Shown here piece by piece: positions 7,856 through 14,760 of a stretch of DNA of 33,012 bases. The DNA lies in the NCBI GenBank assembly GCA_016281825.1, contig JAEEJI010000025.1:1-33012 (forward strand), in the 5' to 3' direction. The notes under the pieces are model-generated. The model saw only the letters and a list, made by a program, of their open reading frames with translations. It did not search any database and had not been told where the DNA came from. Source of the stretch: Muribaculaceae bacterium. GTDB taxonomy: Bacteria > Bacteroidota > Bacteroidia > Bacteroidales > Muribaculaceae. Both the position numbers and the translations under genes were made by a program. How positions within the stretch are numbered: the stretch's first letter is position 1; every line of letters begins with the position of its first letter.

Positions 7856-7882
7856 CACGTTCATTCTAAAATAATATAAGCA

Positions 7883-8134
7883 ATGACAACATTATCAGTA
7901 GGTGATTTCAGAAGCAACCTTGCAGCTTCTCTCAATCTAGTAGATCAAGGAGAGCAAATATTTCTTCGTCGCCATAACAAGATTTATGCGATTGTTTTAG
8001 TCGATGAAGACGATTTGTCAGTTACACCGCAGATGGCCGAAAAGTTGGCTAATGCTCGCAAGGAATTTCAAGAACGAAAGACACTGGTGTTTGACAGTGC
8101 TGCCTCTGCGCAGCAATGGATGGATGAGCTATGA
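7883..8134 (+). CDS. Phd/YefM-family antitoxin
   Basis: 83 residues. The N-terminal half (TTLSVGDFRSNLAASLNLVDQGEQIFLRRHNKIYAIVLVDEDD) has the Phd/YefM fold pattern: a short strand, a helix, then a strand for DNA binding. The C-terminal half is charged and helical (EKLANARKEFQERK...AQQWMDEL), as expected for the toxin-neutralising tail. It should repress its own promoter through the TGTACA pair just upstream. Its stop overlaps the start of a YoeB-type toxin reading frame by 4 nt (ATGA), the classical toxin-antitoxin junction. The antitoxin frame is intact although the toxin is broken, so it may persist as a repressor or as protection against related toxins. Confidence 0.88.
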   Translation: MTTLSVGDFRSNLAASLNLVDQGEQIFLRRHNKIYAIVLVDEDDLSVTPQMAEKLANARKEFQERKTLVFDSAASAQQWMDEL

Positions 8135-8406
8135 GTTATCGCATTGAGTTCTCTTAAGAAGCACAGCGCGTCATATAAAAATGGAAGAAGTCCAATCCCA
8201 ATTCATTTAGGAAACTATATCGACTTCTTCCCGAACTGGAAGAGCATCCTCGCACAGGAACAGGTCATCCCGAACCCCTCAAGGGTGGCAATGGTGTGAC
8301 TTATTCTCGGCGTTTGTCTGGACAGGACCGTGTGATTTATGATATCTACGACTATGTAGTCACTGTATTGGTGGTTTCGGTAGAAGGACATTATGATGAC
8401 AAATGA
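8131..8406 (+). pseudogene. Txe/YoeB-family toxin, broken by two stop codons
   Basis: Reading from the ATG at 8131 gives MSYRIEFS*EAQRVI*KWKKSNPNSFRKLYRLLPELEEHP..., a clear Txe/YoeB RNase toxin of 91 codons with TAA at codons 9 (8155) and 16 (8176). The rest of the frame is open and keeps the catalytic pattern: HPEPLKGG, YSRRLSGQDRVIYDI and a C-terminal GHYDDK. Both stops could be one substitution away from Lys codons. No ATG, GTG or TTG follows the second stop early enough to give a complete toxin. Being otherwise well preserved, the gene was probably inactivated recently. A sequencing error at two sites is possible but less likely. The HD-hydrolase gene begins 4 nt after its stop. Confidence 0.88.
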
Positions 8407-8409
8407 GCT

Positions 8410-8982
8410 ATGATAGACTATCACACCATCATTGAGCAATATTACACGCCAGGGACAGCACTCTACGACACCCTGGTCATCCACAGCCAGCAAGTGGCAG
8501 ATCTGGCGGTGCGCCTGGCGGTGCGTTACAACGACCTTCATCCTGCAGTTGACCCGCTTGACATCGACTTCGTGCGCGAGGCGGCGATGCTGCATGACAT
8601 CGGCATGTTCCGTACCGACGCTCCAGGCATTCACTGTCACGGTACCGAGCCCTATATCCGCCATGGCATATTGGGAGCCGAACTGCTGCGCCAGCACGAC
8701 TTGCCGCGACACGCCCTCGTGTGCGAGCGCCACACCGGCACCGGCCTCTCGCTTGACGACATTGTCAGCCAGAACTTGCCCCTGCCACACCGTCAGATGC
8801 TCCCCGTCACCATGGAGGAAAAAGTCATCTGCTATGCCGATAAGTTCTTTAGCAAGACCCACCTCGGTGAGGGTGCCCGCACCATCGACCGCGTTCGCCT
8901 TTCTCTCGCCAAGTTCGGCCCTGCCACCATTGACCGCCTCCAAGAACTCACAGCTCTCTTCGGTGTCCCCATAACCTCCTAA
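8410..8982 (+). CDS. HD-domain phosphohydrolase
   Basis: 190 residues with the HD-superfamily metal site: H25 (LVIHSQQVADLAV), H62-D63 in MLHDIGMF, His residues near 85 and 107 (IRHGILGAELL, CERHTGTG), and D144 in CYADKFFSKT. Such proteins are cytoplasmic phosphohydrolases of nucleotides or other phosphoesters; sequence alone does not give the substrate. Members of this type are usually annotated simply as HD-domain or HDIG proteins. The start at 8410 is 4 nt past the toxin pseudogene stop, and nadE follows after 46 nt, so it could be expressed from the toxin-antitoxin promoter together with nadE. I see no separate promoter. Confidence 0.88.
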   Translation: MIDYHTIIEQYYTPGTALYDTLVIHSQQVADLAVRLAVRYNDLHPAVDPLDIDFVREAAMLHDIGMFRTDAPGIHCHGTEPYIRHGILGAELLRQHDLPRHALVCERHTGTGLSLDDIVSQNLPLPHRQMLPVTMEEKVICYADKFFSKTHLGEGARTIDRVRLSLAKFGPATIDRLQELTALFGVPITS

Positions 8983-9028
8983 AGGGTGGACTTCATTAAA
9001 ATGCTTATTCATTAAAAAAAATATCACA

Positions 9029-9784
9029 ATGGAACAATTTGATGCAAAATTAGTGAAAGACCAGGTGGTTCAATGGATTCGCGACTGGTTTGAAGAGAAC
9101 GGCAAGGGTTGCAATGCGGTCCTGGGTGTGTCGGGTGGCAAGGACAGTAGTGTCGTCGCCGCACTGTGTGCCGAAGCGTTGGGCAAAGACCGTGTCATCG
9201 GCGTGACCATGCCCAACGGCGTTCAGAAGGACATCGACGACAGTATGCGCCTCATCAACCATTTGGGCATACGCCACTGCAACGTGAATATCGGCGATAC
9301 CTACCAAACGCTGATGGAGGCAGTGAAGGAACAATTGGGCACGTTGGGTGTCGATGTGAGCAACCAGACCATTATCAATATGCCACCGCGTCTGCGCATG
9401 ACGACGCTATATGCTGTCTCGCAATCGCTGAACGGTCGTGTCGCCAACACCTGCAACCTCTCGGAGGACTGGGTGGGATACTCGACGCGTTATGGCGACG
9501 CCGCCGGCGACTTCTCGCCCCTGGGCGGACTCACCGTCCGCGAGGTTATCGCCATCGGCAAAGAACTCGGCCTACCCATTGACCTGGTAGAGAAAACTCC
9601 CTCCGACGGCCTCTGCGGCAAGAGTGATGAGGACAACCTCGGTTTCACCTACGCTGTGCTTGACCGCTACATCCGCACCGGCGAGTGTGATGACCCCCAT
9701 GTGAAAGCACTCATTGATGGCAAGCATGTGAAGAACCTGTTCAAACTCAAGCCGATACCGCATTTTGAGTACTGCCCGGAATAA
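9029..9784 (+). CDS. nadE: NAD(+) synthetase
   Basis: 251 residues. The ATP pyrophosphatase P-loop SGGKDSS sits at residues 35-41, and NLSEDWVGYSTRYGDAAGDFSPLGGLTVREV matches the NadE deamido-NAD site. There is no N-terminal nitrilase (glutaminase) domain, so this form would use ammonia directly to convert nicotinate adenine dinucleotide to NAD, the last step of NAD synthesis. The C-terminal segment KTPSDGLCGKSDEDNLGFTYAVLDRYI is also characteristic. It is followed by a hairpin terminator with a T-tract. Confidence 0.95.
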   Translation: MEQFDAKLVKDQVVQWIRDWFEENGKGCNAVLGVSGGKDSSVVAALCAEALGKDRVIGVTMPNGVQKDIDDSMRLINHLGIRHCNVNIGDTYQTLMEAVKEQLGTLGVDVSNQTIINMPPRLRMTTLYAVSQSLNGRVANTCNLSEDWVGYSTRYGDAAGDFSPLGGLTVREVIAIGKELGLPIDLVEKTPSDGLCGKSDEDNLGFTYAVLDRYIRTGECDDPHVKALIDGKHVKNLFKLKPIPHFEYCPE

Positions 9785-9812
9785 CCGCGAATTACGCGAA
9801 TAGTTATTGTTT

Positions 9813-9884
9813 GAACCACGAATCACGCAAAACCTTTTAGGCGTTTGGCGTCGTTGAGAGTTGTTTTGCGTGGTTCGCTTTTTT
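9813..9884 (+). terminator. Probable terminator after nadE
   Basis: GAACCACG...CACGCAAAAC pairs with GTTTTGCGTGGTTC, with a 7-nt bulge in the left arm and a loop of about 26 nt. It is followed by CGCTTTTTT. It lies about 30 nt after the nadE stop. Confidence 0.65.
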
Positions 9885-9920
9885 ATTCTCATACGCTCAA
9901 ATGTAAAAAAATCTAAAAAA

Positions 9921-9953
9921 TTGGCATTGTTAATTAAAATATTCGTACCTTTG
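9921..9953 (+). promoter_or_regulatory. Probable promoter of the propeller-amidase pair
   Basis: TACCTTTG at 9946-9953 is a full -7 match. The best -33 candidates are TTG at 9921 (22-nt spacer) or TTG at 9927 (16-nt spacer), neither ideal. The ATG at 9983 is about 30 nt downstream. Confidence 0.6.
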
Positions 9954-9982
9954 TGACAAAGTAATTTAATTGACATTTGCTT

Positions 9983-10870
9983 ATGAAAAAGTTGTTACTC
10001 CTATCGATGGGATGCGTCGCGCTGTGGGGCGCGGCCCAGCAGGTGACCGTCGTCGAGCGCACGCGCCTGCTGCAAGACGTGGAAGGTCCTGCCTACCATC
10101 CCGTACTCAATGTCGACGGTTCGCGCCTGCTCTTTGCTAGTGGTGAGCAATTCGGCTTGAAGATGTATTCCTATGACGACAATGTGGTGACGCGCGTCAG
10201 CGATGAGGCGGGAGCCGGCATCGATGCCTTTTGGGGCGGAGACGGCAAGGCCTATTATGTGACGCAGGAGCGTCGCCAGAACAACCTGGTCTTCCGCACT
10301 GGCCATTGCTATGACGTGGCGGCGCAGCGGTCGCAAGTGGTGCTCGAGGCGCAGCATGGCGCGGTACGCCCCATGCCCGCGACGCGTGGCGCAGCGTTGC
10401 GCGGCAACGCAAGCTACGTCAGTGGCAAGTCGTTGGGTACGGCGGTGACTACCCAAGGCAGTGAGGTGGTGTTGACCGTAGGCAGCAAGGAGCGCCGCTT
10501 CACACCTGTGGACTCTGATGCCGGTTACCTGTGGGCGAGTCTGTCGCCTGACGGACAACGCGTGGCATTCTTTGCAGCCGGATCGGGCATCGTTGTGATG
10601 GACCTCAACGGTAACGTGTTAGCGCAACTGGGCAACTATGAGATGCCTTGTTGGCTCAACGATGACTACCTGGTGGCACAAAACGCTACCGACGATGGTC
10701 ACCAGTTCACCTCGTCACAGATTATCCTGCTCAAGGCCGACGGTACTTTCCGTCACGAACTGACTCGGCCCACCTCGATGACCATGCAGCCCACCTGTGG
10801 TGGCGGAAAAATTGTATACACCACCATTGATGGCCAACTGCACCAAATGAAAATCCAGATTAACCCCTAA
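9983..10870 (+). CDS. Secreted TolB-like beta-propeller protein
   Basis: The track starts at a TTG (9977), but the ATG at 9983 gives a standard signal peptide (MKKLLLLSMGCVALWGAAQQ), so I take 295 residues. The mature part holds PD40/TolB-type propeller repeats, for example PAYHPVLNVDGSRLLFAS, LWASLSPDGQRVAFFA and MQPTCGGGKIVYTT. It should be periplasmic and act as a binding scaffold rather than an enzyme. The secreted amidase starts 11 nt downstream, so the two are almost surely one operon. A role in cell-wall work is suggested by that neighbour only. It is short for a full TolB and lacks an obvious TolB N-terminal domain. Confidence 0.8.
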   Translation: MKKLLLLSMGCVALWGAAQQVTVVERTRLLQDVEGPAYHPVLNVDGSRLLFASGEQFGLKMYSYDDNVVTRVSDEAGAGIDAFWGGDGKAYYVTQERRQNNLVFRTGHCYDVAAQRSQVVLEAQHGAVRPMPATRGAALRGNASYVSGKSLGTAVTTQGSEVVLTVGSKERRFTPVDSDAGYLWASLSPDGQRVAFFAAGSGIVVMDLNGNVLAQLGNYEMPCWLNDDYLVAQNATDDGHQFTSSQIILLKADGTFRHELTRPTSMTMQPTCGGGKIVYTTIDGQLHQMKIQINP

Positions 10871-10881
10871 ACTGCACGACA

Positions 10882-13317
10882 ATGAAACCGATGAACTTCA
10901 AAACCATCCTGGCGATGCTCGTGGCAGTCATGGGCATCCACTGTGCGCTGGCTCAACAGCCGCATGTCTATATCAACCCCGGTCACGGCGGACACGATGC
11001 CGATGACCGCAACGTGGTGGTGCCGCCGTTTGCTCAAGGCGATACGATGGGCTTCTGGGAGTCGAACTCCAACCTGTGGAAGGGCTTTGCCCTGCGGGAG
11101 ATGCTCAAGAAAAAGGGCTACAAAACCAGCATCTCACGCATCCGCAACCGCACTGCCGATGACCTGAATCTGTCAACTATCGTGGCATTGTGCAACTCCA
11201 GTGGGGCGGACGTATTCTACTCCATCCACAGCAATGCAACAGGCGCAGGAGAGCACTACCGCATCAACTTCCCGCTGGGACTGTATCGTGGCTACACGGG
11301 GTCGCCCATCGTGCCCGGCAGCGACCAACTGGCCAAGGACTTGGGTGTCTATCTCCTCGCCAACCAGAGTACGGTGTGGAGCGAGAACAACTACCGCATC
11401 GCTGGCGACTGGACTTTTTATCCTGACTGGAACAACCAGGGCTTGGGCGTGTTGCGTGGCAACAATGCCGTGTCGATGCTCGACGAAGGCTCGTTCCATG
11501 ACTATTACCCCGAGACTTACCGCCTTATCAACCACGACTATGACTGGGTTGAGGGCTTTAACTTCTCGTTGGGTGCCGACCGTTACTTTGGCCGTTTGGA
11601 GAACTACAGCGACGACTTTGAGGGCATCATAACGGGCAACCTGCGCGATGACCGTTTGTTGCGCAATGTAACCTGGGTGTTGCTGGGCGATGACAAGCGG
11701 CAGCCCATCAATGGCGCAACTGTACGCCTGATTGACAGTGAAGGCAATGTGGTGCAGACCACCATGACCGACAACATTGAGAACGGTATCTACCTATTTA
11801 AATATGTGAAGCCCGGCACTTATACTGTTGAGGCAAGTGAACCAGAGCATTTCACCCAGACCAAGCAGGTGGTGGTTGCATCCAATGCGCCCACCTACTG
11901 CAACTTTGACCTCAAGCGTGTGCGCAACACACCGCCCGAGGTGCTCAGTTACTCGCCGGTTTGGAGTGAGGGCGATCCCGCCGAGCTTTGCGTCGAGCCT
12001 ATCGTCCTCCAGTTTAACTGGGACATGGACATCGAGGCTACCGAGGCCGCTCTGGAGATTGAACCAGCAGTCGAGGGCACATTCCGCTGGGAGGACACAA
12101 ACTATCGCATGGTATTCACGCCTGTTGATGCCTACCAGACTAATACACTCTATACCGTCACATTGCACAAGAGTGCCTGCCATGGAGGCGGCACGCCCAT
12201 GGAGCAAGACTTTACTTTCCAGTTCCTGACGCAGAGCCGCAGTCATCTCAACACGCTGGCGTTGTGGCCGCGCGAAGACTGCCAGGTACATTACAAGACC
12301 CCGTATGTTGAATTCCGCACTGACTCGCTGTTGCAATCCAAAGACTTGTTCAACCTGTTCCATGTCTATGACAAGAGTGGTACTGAACTTGATTGGAGCA
12401 AACGTCAAATCAAGAACAACAAGAATGGCGATAACTATGGCTACATTCGCCTGCCATTGTTGCGCGACCTGGTTCCGGGCGACGAGTATACTCTCAAGAT
12501 TGAGCGCGAGGTGAGCGATACCGCCGGTATCCACTTGCCCGCCGAGATGAACTATAAGTTTGTTGCAGCTGACATGGGTGTCGAGAAGCCCGAAACTGAG
12601 TTGCTTTATGATGGCGAGGATGCCTCCGGGGTCACAATAAGCGGAACCTACAAGAGTGCGTCCGTCTCAACCTCGACCGCTCATTTGTTCGGCTCCAAGT
12701 CGCTGCAGCTCAAATGGGACTTTGCCAAGGAAGATGATACCGAGGTGGAGCCGGAGCTGTTGCTAGGGCTGGAGTCTGATCAGGTCTTCACGGCTGGCGA
12801 CACATTGTGTGTGCATGTGTGGGGTGACATGAGCTGCAACAAGTTGCAAGCCGTATTCCTGCCAACGAGTGACGGAGACATGCCGGCATTGCCTGGTATT
12901 GATATGTTGGATGTCTGCACCCTTGACTTCCACGGATGGCAATACATTCAGATGGTTGTGCCCTACGGCTACAGCAAGTTCTCGGGTTTCCACATGATGC
13001 CCACCGACTCGCGTATGGGCGTGAGCGGCACGTTGCTGATTGACAATGTGCTCTATAAGCGCGGCATGCCCAATTCGGGCGTCAATCGCGTGACACTTGA
13101 CAATGTCCATGTGGGACCGGTGCCTGCCAGTGACTACATCGTTGCCAGTGCCGACTCGCGCATCCAGGGTGTCGAACTGCTTGACCTTGGCGGAAAGGCC
13201 TTGGTGCGCAATGCCACCAACTACGTCAACGTCGCCGACATCCCCGCCGGAGTTTATCTGCTCCGCGTCCATGTCAACGGCCTTACCTCAACCCACAAGG
13301 TAGCGGTTCAGCACTAA
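10882..13317 (+). CDS. N-acetylmuramoyl-L-alanine amidase with T9SS sorting domain
   Basis: 811 residues. After a signal peptide (to about residue 25) comes an Amidase_3 domain with zinc ligands H35 (INPGHGGHD), E60 (FWESNSN) and H116 (YSIHSNA) and the catalytic Glu E202 (MLDEGSFHD). It should cut the MurNAc-L-alanine bond. Next are a carboxypeptidase-regulatory-like beta domain (about 255-345), a bacterial Ig-like domain (PPEVLSYSPVW..., about 350-450) and further beta-rich modules. The last 70 residues (VGPVPASDYIVAS...GVYLLRVHVNGLTSTHKVAV) form a type A sorting domain for the type IX secretion system. The enzyme is therefore probably exported across the outer membrane. Target could be own or foreign peptidoglycan. 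Confidence 0.9.
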   Translation: MKPMNFKTILAMLVAVMGIHCALAQQPHVYINPGHGGHDADDRNVVVPPFAQGDTMGFWESNSNLWKGFALREMLKKKGYKTSISRIRNRTADDLNLSTIVALCNSSGADVFYSIHSNATGAGEHYRINFPLGLYRGYTGSPIVPGSDQLAKDLGVYLLANQSTVWSENNYRIAGDWTFYPDWNNQGLGVLRGNNAVSMLDEGSFHDYYPETYRLINHDYDWVEGFNFSLGADRYFGRLENYSDDFEGIITGNLRDDRLLRNVTWVLLGDDKRQPINGATVRLIDSEGNVVQTTMTDNIENGIYLFKYVKPGTYTVEASEPEHFTQTKQVVVASNAPTYCNFDLKRVRNTPPEVLSYSPVWSEGDPAELCVEPIVLQFNWDMDIEATEAALEIEPAVEGTFRWEDTNYRMVFTPVDAYQTNTLYTVTLHKSACHGGGTPMEQDFTFQFLTQSRSHLNTLALWPREDCQVHYKTPYVEFRTDSLLQSKDLFNLFHVYDKSGTELDWSKRQIKNNKNGDNYGYIRLPLLRDLVPGDEYTLKIEREVSDTAGIHLPAEMNYKFVAADMGVEKPETELLYDGEDASGVTISGTYKSASVSTSTAHLFGSKSLQLKWDFAKEDDTEVEPELLLGLESDQVFTAGDTLCVHVWGDMSCNKLQAVFLPTSDGDMPALPGIDMLDVCTLDFHGWQYIQMVVPYGYSKFSGFHMMPTDSRMGVSGTLLIDNVLYKRGMPNSGVNRVTLDNVHVGPVPASDYIVASADSRIQGVELLDLGGKALVRNATNYVNVADIPAGVYLLRVHVNGLTSTHKVAVQH

Positions 13318-13322
13318 ATCTT

Positions 13323-13440
13323 AATTGAGAATTAAGAATGGCTGCTCTAGTTCTCTAGTGTCTCTGGTTATTCTAGTTTCTCTAGTTCTCTAGTGTCTCT
13401 GATTATTCTAGTGTCTCTAGTTGTTCTAGTGCCTCTAGTC
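13323..13440. repeat. Heptads plus nine-nucleotide TCTAGTnnn array
   Basis: AATTGAG and AATTAAG heptads (13323-13336) are followed by about ten TCTAGTnnn nonamers, for example TCTAGTGTC TCTGGTTAT TCTAGTTTC, up to 13440. One unit is 8 nt long. The stretch follows the amidase stop and I see no ORF in it. It is the longest of three similar elements in the window. Confidence 0.8.
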
Positions 13441-13453
13441 GCTCACGAAATAC

Positions 13454-13490
13454 CTTTGTTCGGACGGATTACAAATCCGTCCGAACAAAG
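13454..13490. repeat. Perfect 17-bp palindrome with ACA loop
   Basis: CTTTGTTCGGACGGATT and its exact complement AATCCGTCCGAACAAAG are separated by ACA. No T-tract follows on either strand, so it is not a typical terminator. It resembles other 3-nt-loop hairpins in this window. Confidence 0.85.
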
Positions 13491-13563
13491 CATAACGAGC
13501 ATTAAATAATATTGCCAAACATTAAATAATGTTTATGATTGGCATTTTTTAACGAAAATGTAA

Positions 13564-13593
13564 TTTGGCTGCTGGGAAATAGTTGTAATTTTG
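13564..13593 (+). promoter_or_regulatory. Probable promoter for the first sugar kinase gene
   Basis: TTTG (13564-13567), an 18-nt spacer and TAATTTTG (13586-13593) fit the Bacteroidetes consensus, with a spacer 1 nt shorter than usual. It leaves a leader of about 60 nt or more. Confidence 0.6.
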
Positions 13594-13662
13594 TGGCGAC
13601 AATAACGCTTTTTGGTGAGAATCCAATAGATATTAACCTTTGGTTTATTTTATTAACACGAT

Positions 13663-14532
13663 ATGCCTGCCATAGCAAATAATCGTAATATGACCGTCAT
13701 CGCCGAGAGCAGTAGCACTCGCACCGAGTGGACACTGATTGACGGTGGCGAAGTGGTCGAGCATGCTTTCACTATTGGTCTGAACCCCTATTTCCAGACG
13801 CGCCGCGAAATCAGTCACAGCATCCGTTTGGAACTGCCCGAGACGTTCTTCAGGCGCCGCTGGAACCATGTGTATTATTATGGTGCAGGATGTTCGAACG
13901 CCGAGAAAATAAAGGTGGTTGAGTCATCGCTGGTGGCGCAGTTCAAGACGCCGGTGACTGTCATGAGCGACTTGCTGGGCGCGGCGCGCGGATTGTTGGT
14001 GCGTGAATCGGGCTTGGCGTGCATCTTGGGCACCGGCAGTAACTCATGCATGTATGACGGCCAGGATATTCAGCGTAATGTGCGGTCGTTGGGTTTCATT
14101 CTGGGGGACGAAGGCAGTGGTTCCGCGTTGGGCCGCATTTTCTTGGGTGATGCGCTCAAAGGGGTCGCACCCGTAGGACTGACCCAGGAGTTCTTCGACA
14201 AGTACCAAGTGACGGTAGATGACATCATGGATGCGGTCTATAGCAATGCGTCGGCCAACCGCAATCTCAGTACCTATTCATTCTTTTTGAGCGAGCATCT
14301 CGACAATGACTACGTGGTGTCGCTGATTGACCGAGAGTTTACCCGATTTTTCGAGCGAAACGTTTGTCAATATGAGGGCTACGACAAGTTGCCTGTGGCG
14401 TTTGTGGGTTCTGTCGCCACCATCTATAGCGAGTTGCTGCTTGATGTAGCACAACGCTATGGAGTACACGTCCAAAAAATCGTGCGCAGCTCCATGCCTG
14501 GTCTCGTCACCTACCATTCTGCAGAGGTTTGA
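13663..14532 (+). CDS. BadF/BadG-type sugar kinase, diverged paralogue
   Basis: 289 residues of the ASKHA fold, paralogous to the gene at 28565, the family that includes N-acetylglucosamine kinase and Tannerella MurK. ACILGTGSNSCMYDG (phosphate-2 region) and ILGDEGSGSALG are conserved, as is the putative catalytic Asp in VMSDLLGAARG. The phosphate-1 motif is changed: AESSSTRTEW here against ADCGSTKIDW in the paralogue, so the usual Asp and Gly are replaced by Glu and Ser. It may still phosphorylate an amino sugar or may have become a sensor. The paralogue alignment suggests the true start could be M10 (13690); I keep the longer track start. It has its own promoter and a hairpin after its stop. 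Confidence 0.85.
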   Translation: MPAIANNRNMTVIAESSSTRTEWTLIDGGEVVEHAFTIGLNPYFQTRREISHSIRLELPETFFRRRWNHVYYYGAGCSNAEKIKVVESSLVAQFKTPVTVMSDLLGAARGLLVRESGLACILGTGSNSCMYDGQDIQRNVRSLGFILGDEGSGSALGRIFLGDALKGVAPVGLTQEFFDKYQVTVDDIMDAVYSNASANRNLSTYSFFLSEHLDNDYVVSLIDREFTRFFERNVCQYEGYDKLPVAFVGSVATIYSELLLDVAQRYGVHVQKIVRSSMPGLVTYHSAEV

Positions 14533-14566
14533 CCTACCAGAGTATAGTTGTGCTAGATAACATCAC

Positions 14567-14588
14567 GGCCACCGAGCAATCGGTGGCC
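14567..14588 (+). terminator. GNRA-loop hairpin after the first kinase
   Basis: GGCCACCGA-GCAA-TCGGTGGCC is a perfect 9-bp stem 34 nt after the stop. The following AAATTGTTTATA is only weakly T-rich, so termination is likely but not certain. Confidence 0.5.
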
Positions 14589-14698
14589 AAATTGTTTATA
14601 GTGGGCGATTTTGCTAAAAATATGTAGTTAAACCATAAATAATGTTTAAATCACGCATTTAATAAGGTGTTTGTTTTTCTGTTTCAGAGAGATTGTTG

Positions 14699-14706
14699 TA
14701 TTTTTG
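14699..14706 (+). promoter_or_regulatory. Possible -7 element before the golvesin amidase
   Basis: TATTTTTG matches TAnnTTTG. The nearest upstream TTTG (14670-14673) is 25 nt away, which is too far for a good -33 box. The rest of the 14589-14760 gap is AT-rich with no other feature that I see. Confidence 0.3.
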
Positions 14707-14760
14707 TAGGTTGAAAGGAGAACCATGGTTCTATTGGTTCGAATGATTAATACTTTAACG

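Noticed and set aside
8155-8178. Recoding of the two TAA codons in the toxin (readthrough or unusual amino acid)
   Set aside because: No structural signal is visible, both stops are TAA, and neighbouring genes use TAA as a normal stop; pseudogene is simpler.
13344-13440. Possible CRISPR array in the TCTAG-rich stretch
   Set aside because: Units are only 9 nt and degenerate, with no spacer-repeat alternation and no cas genes.
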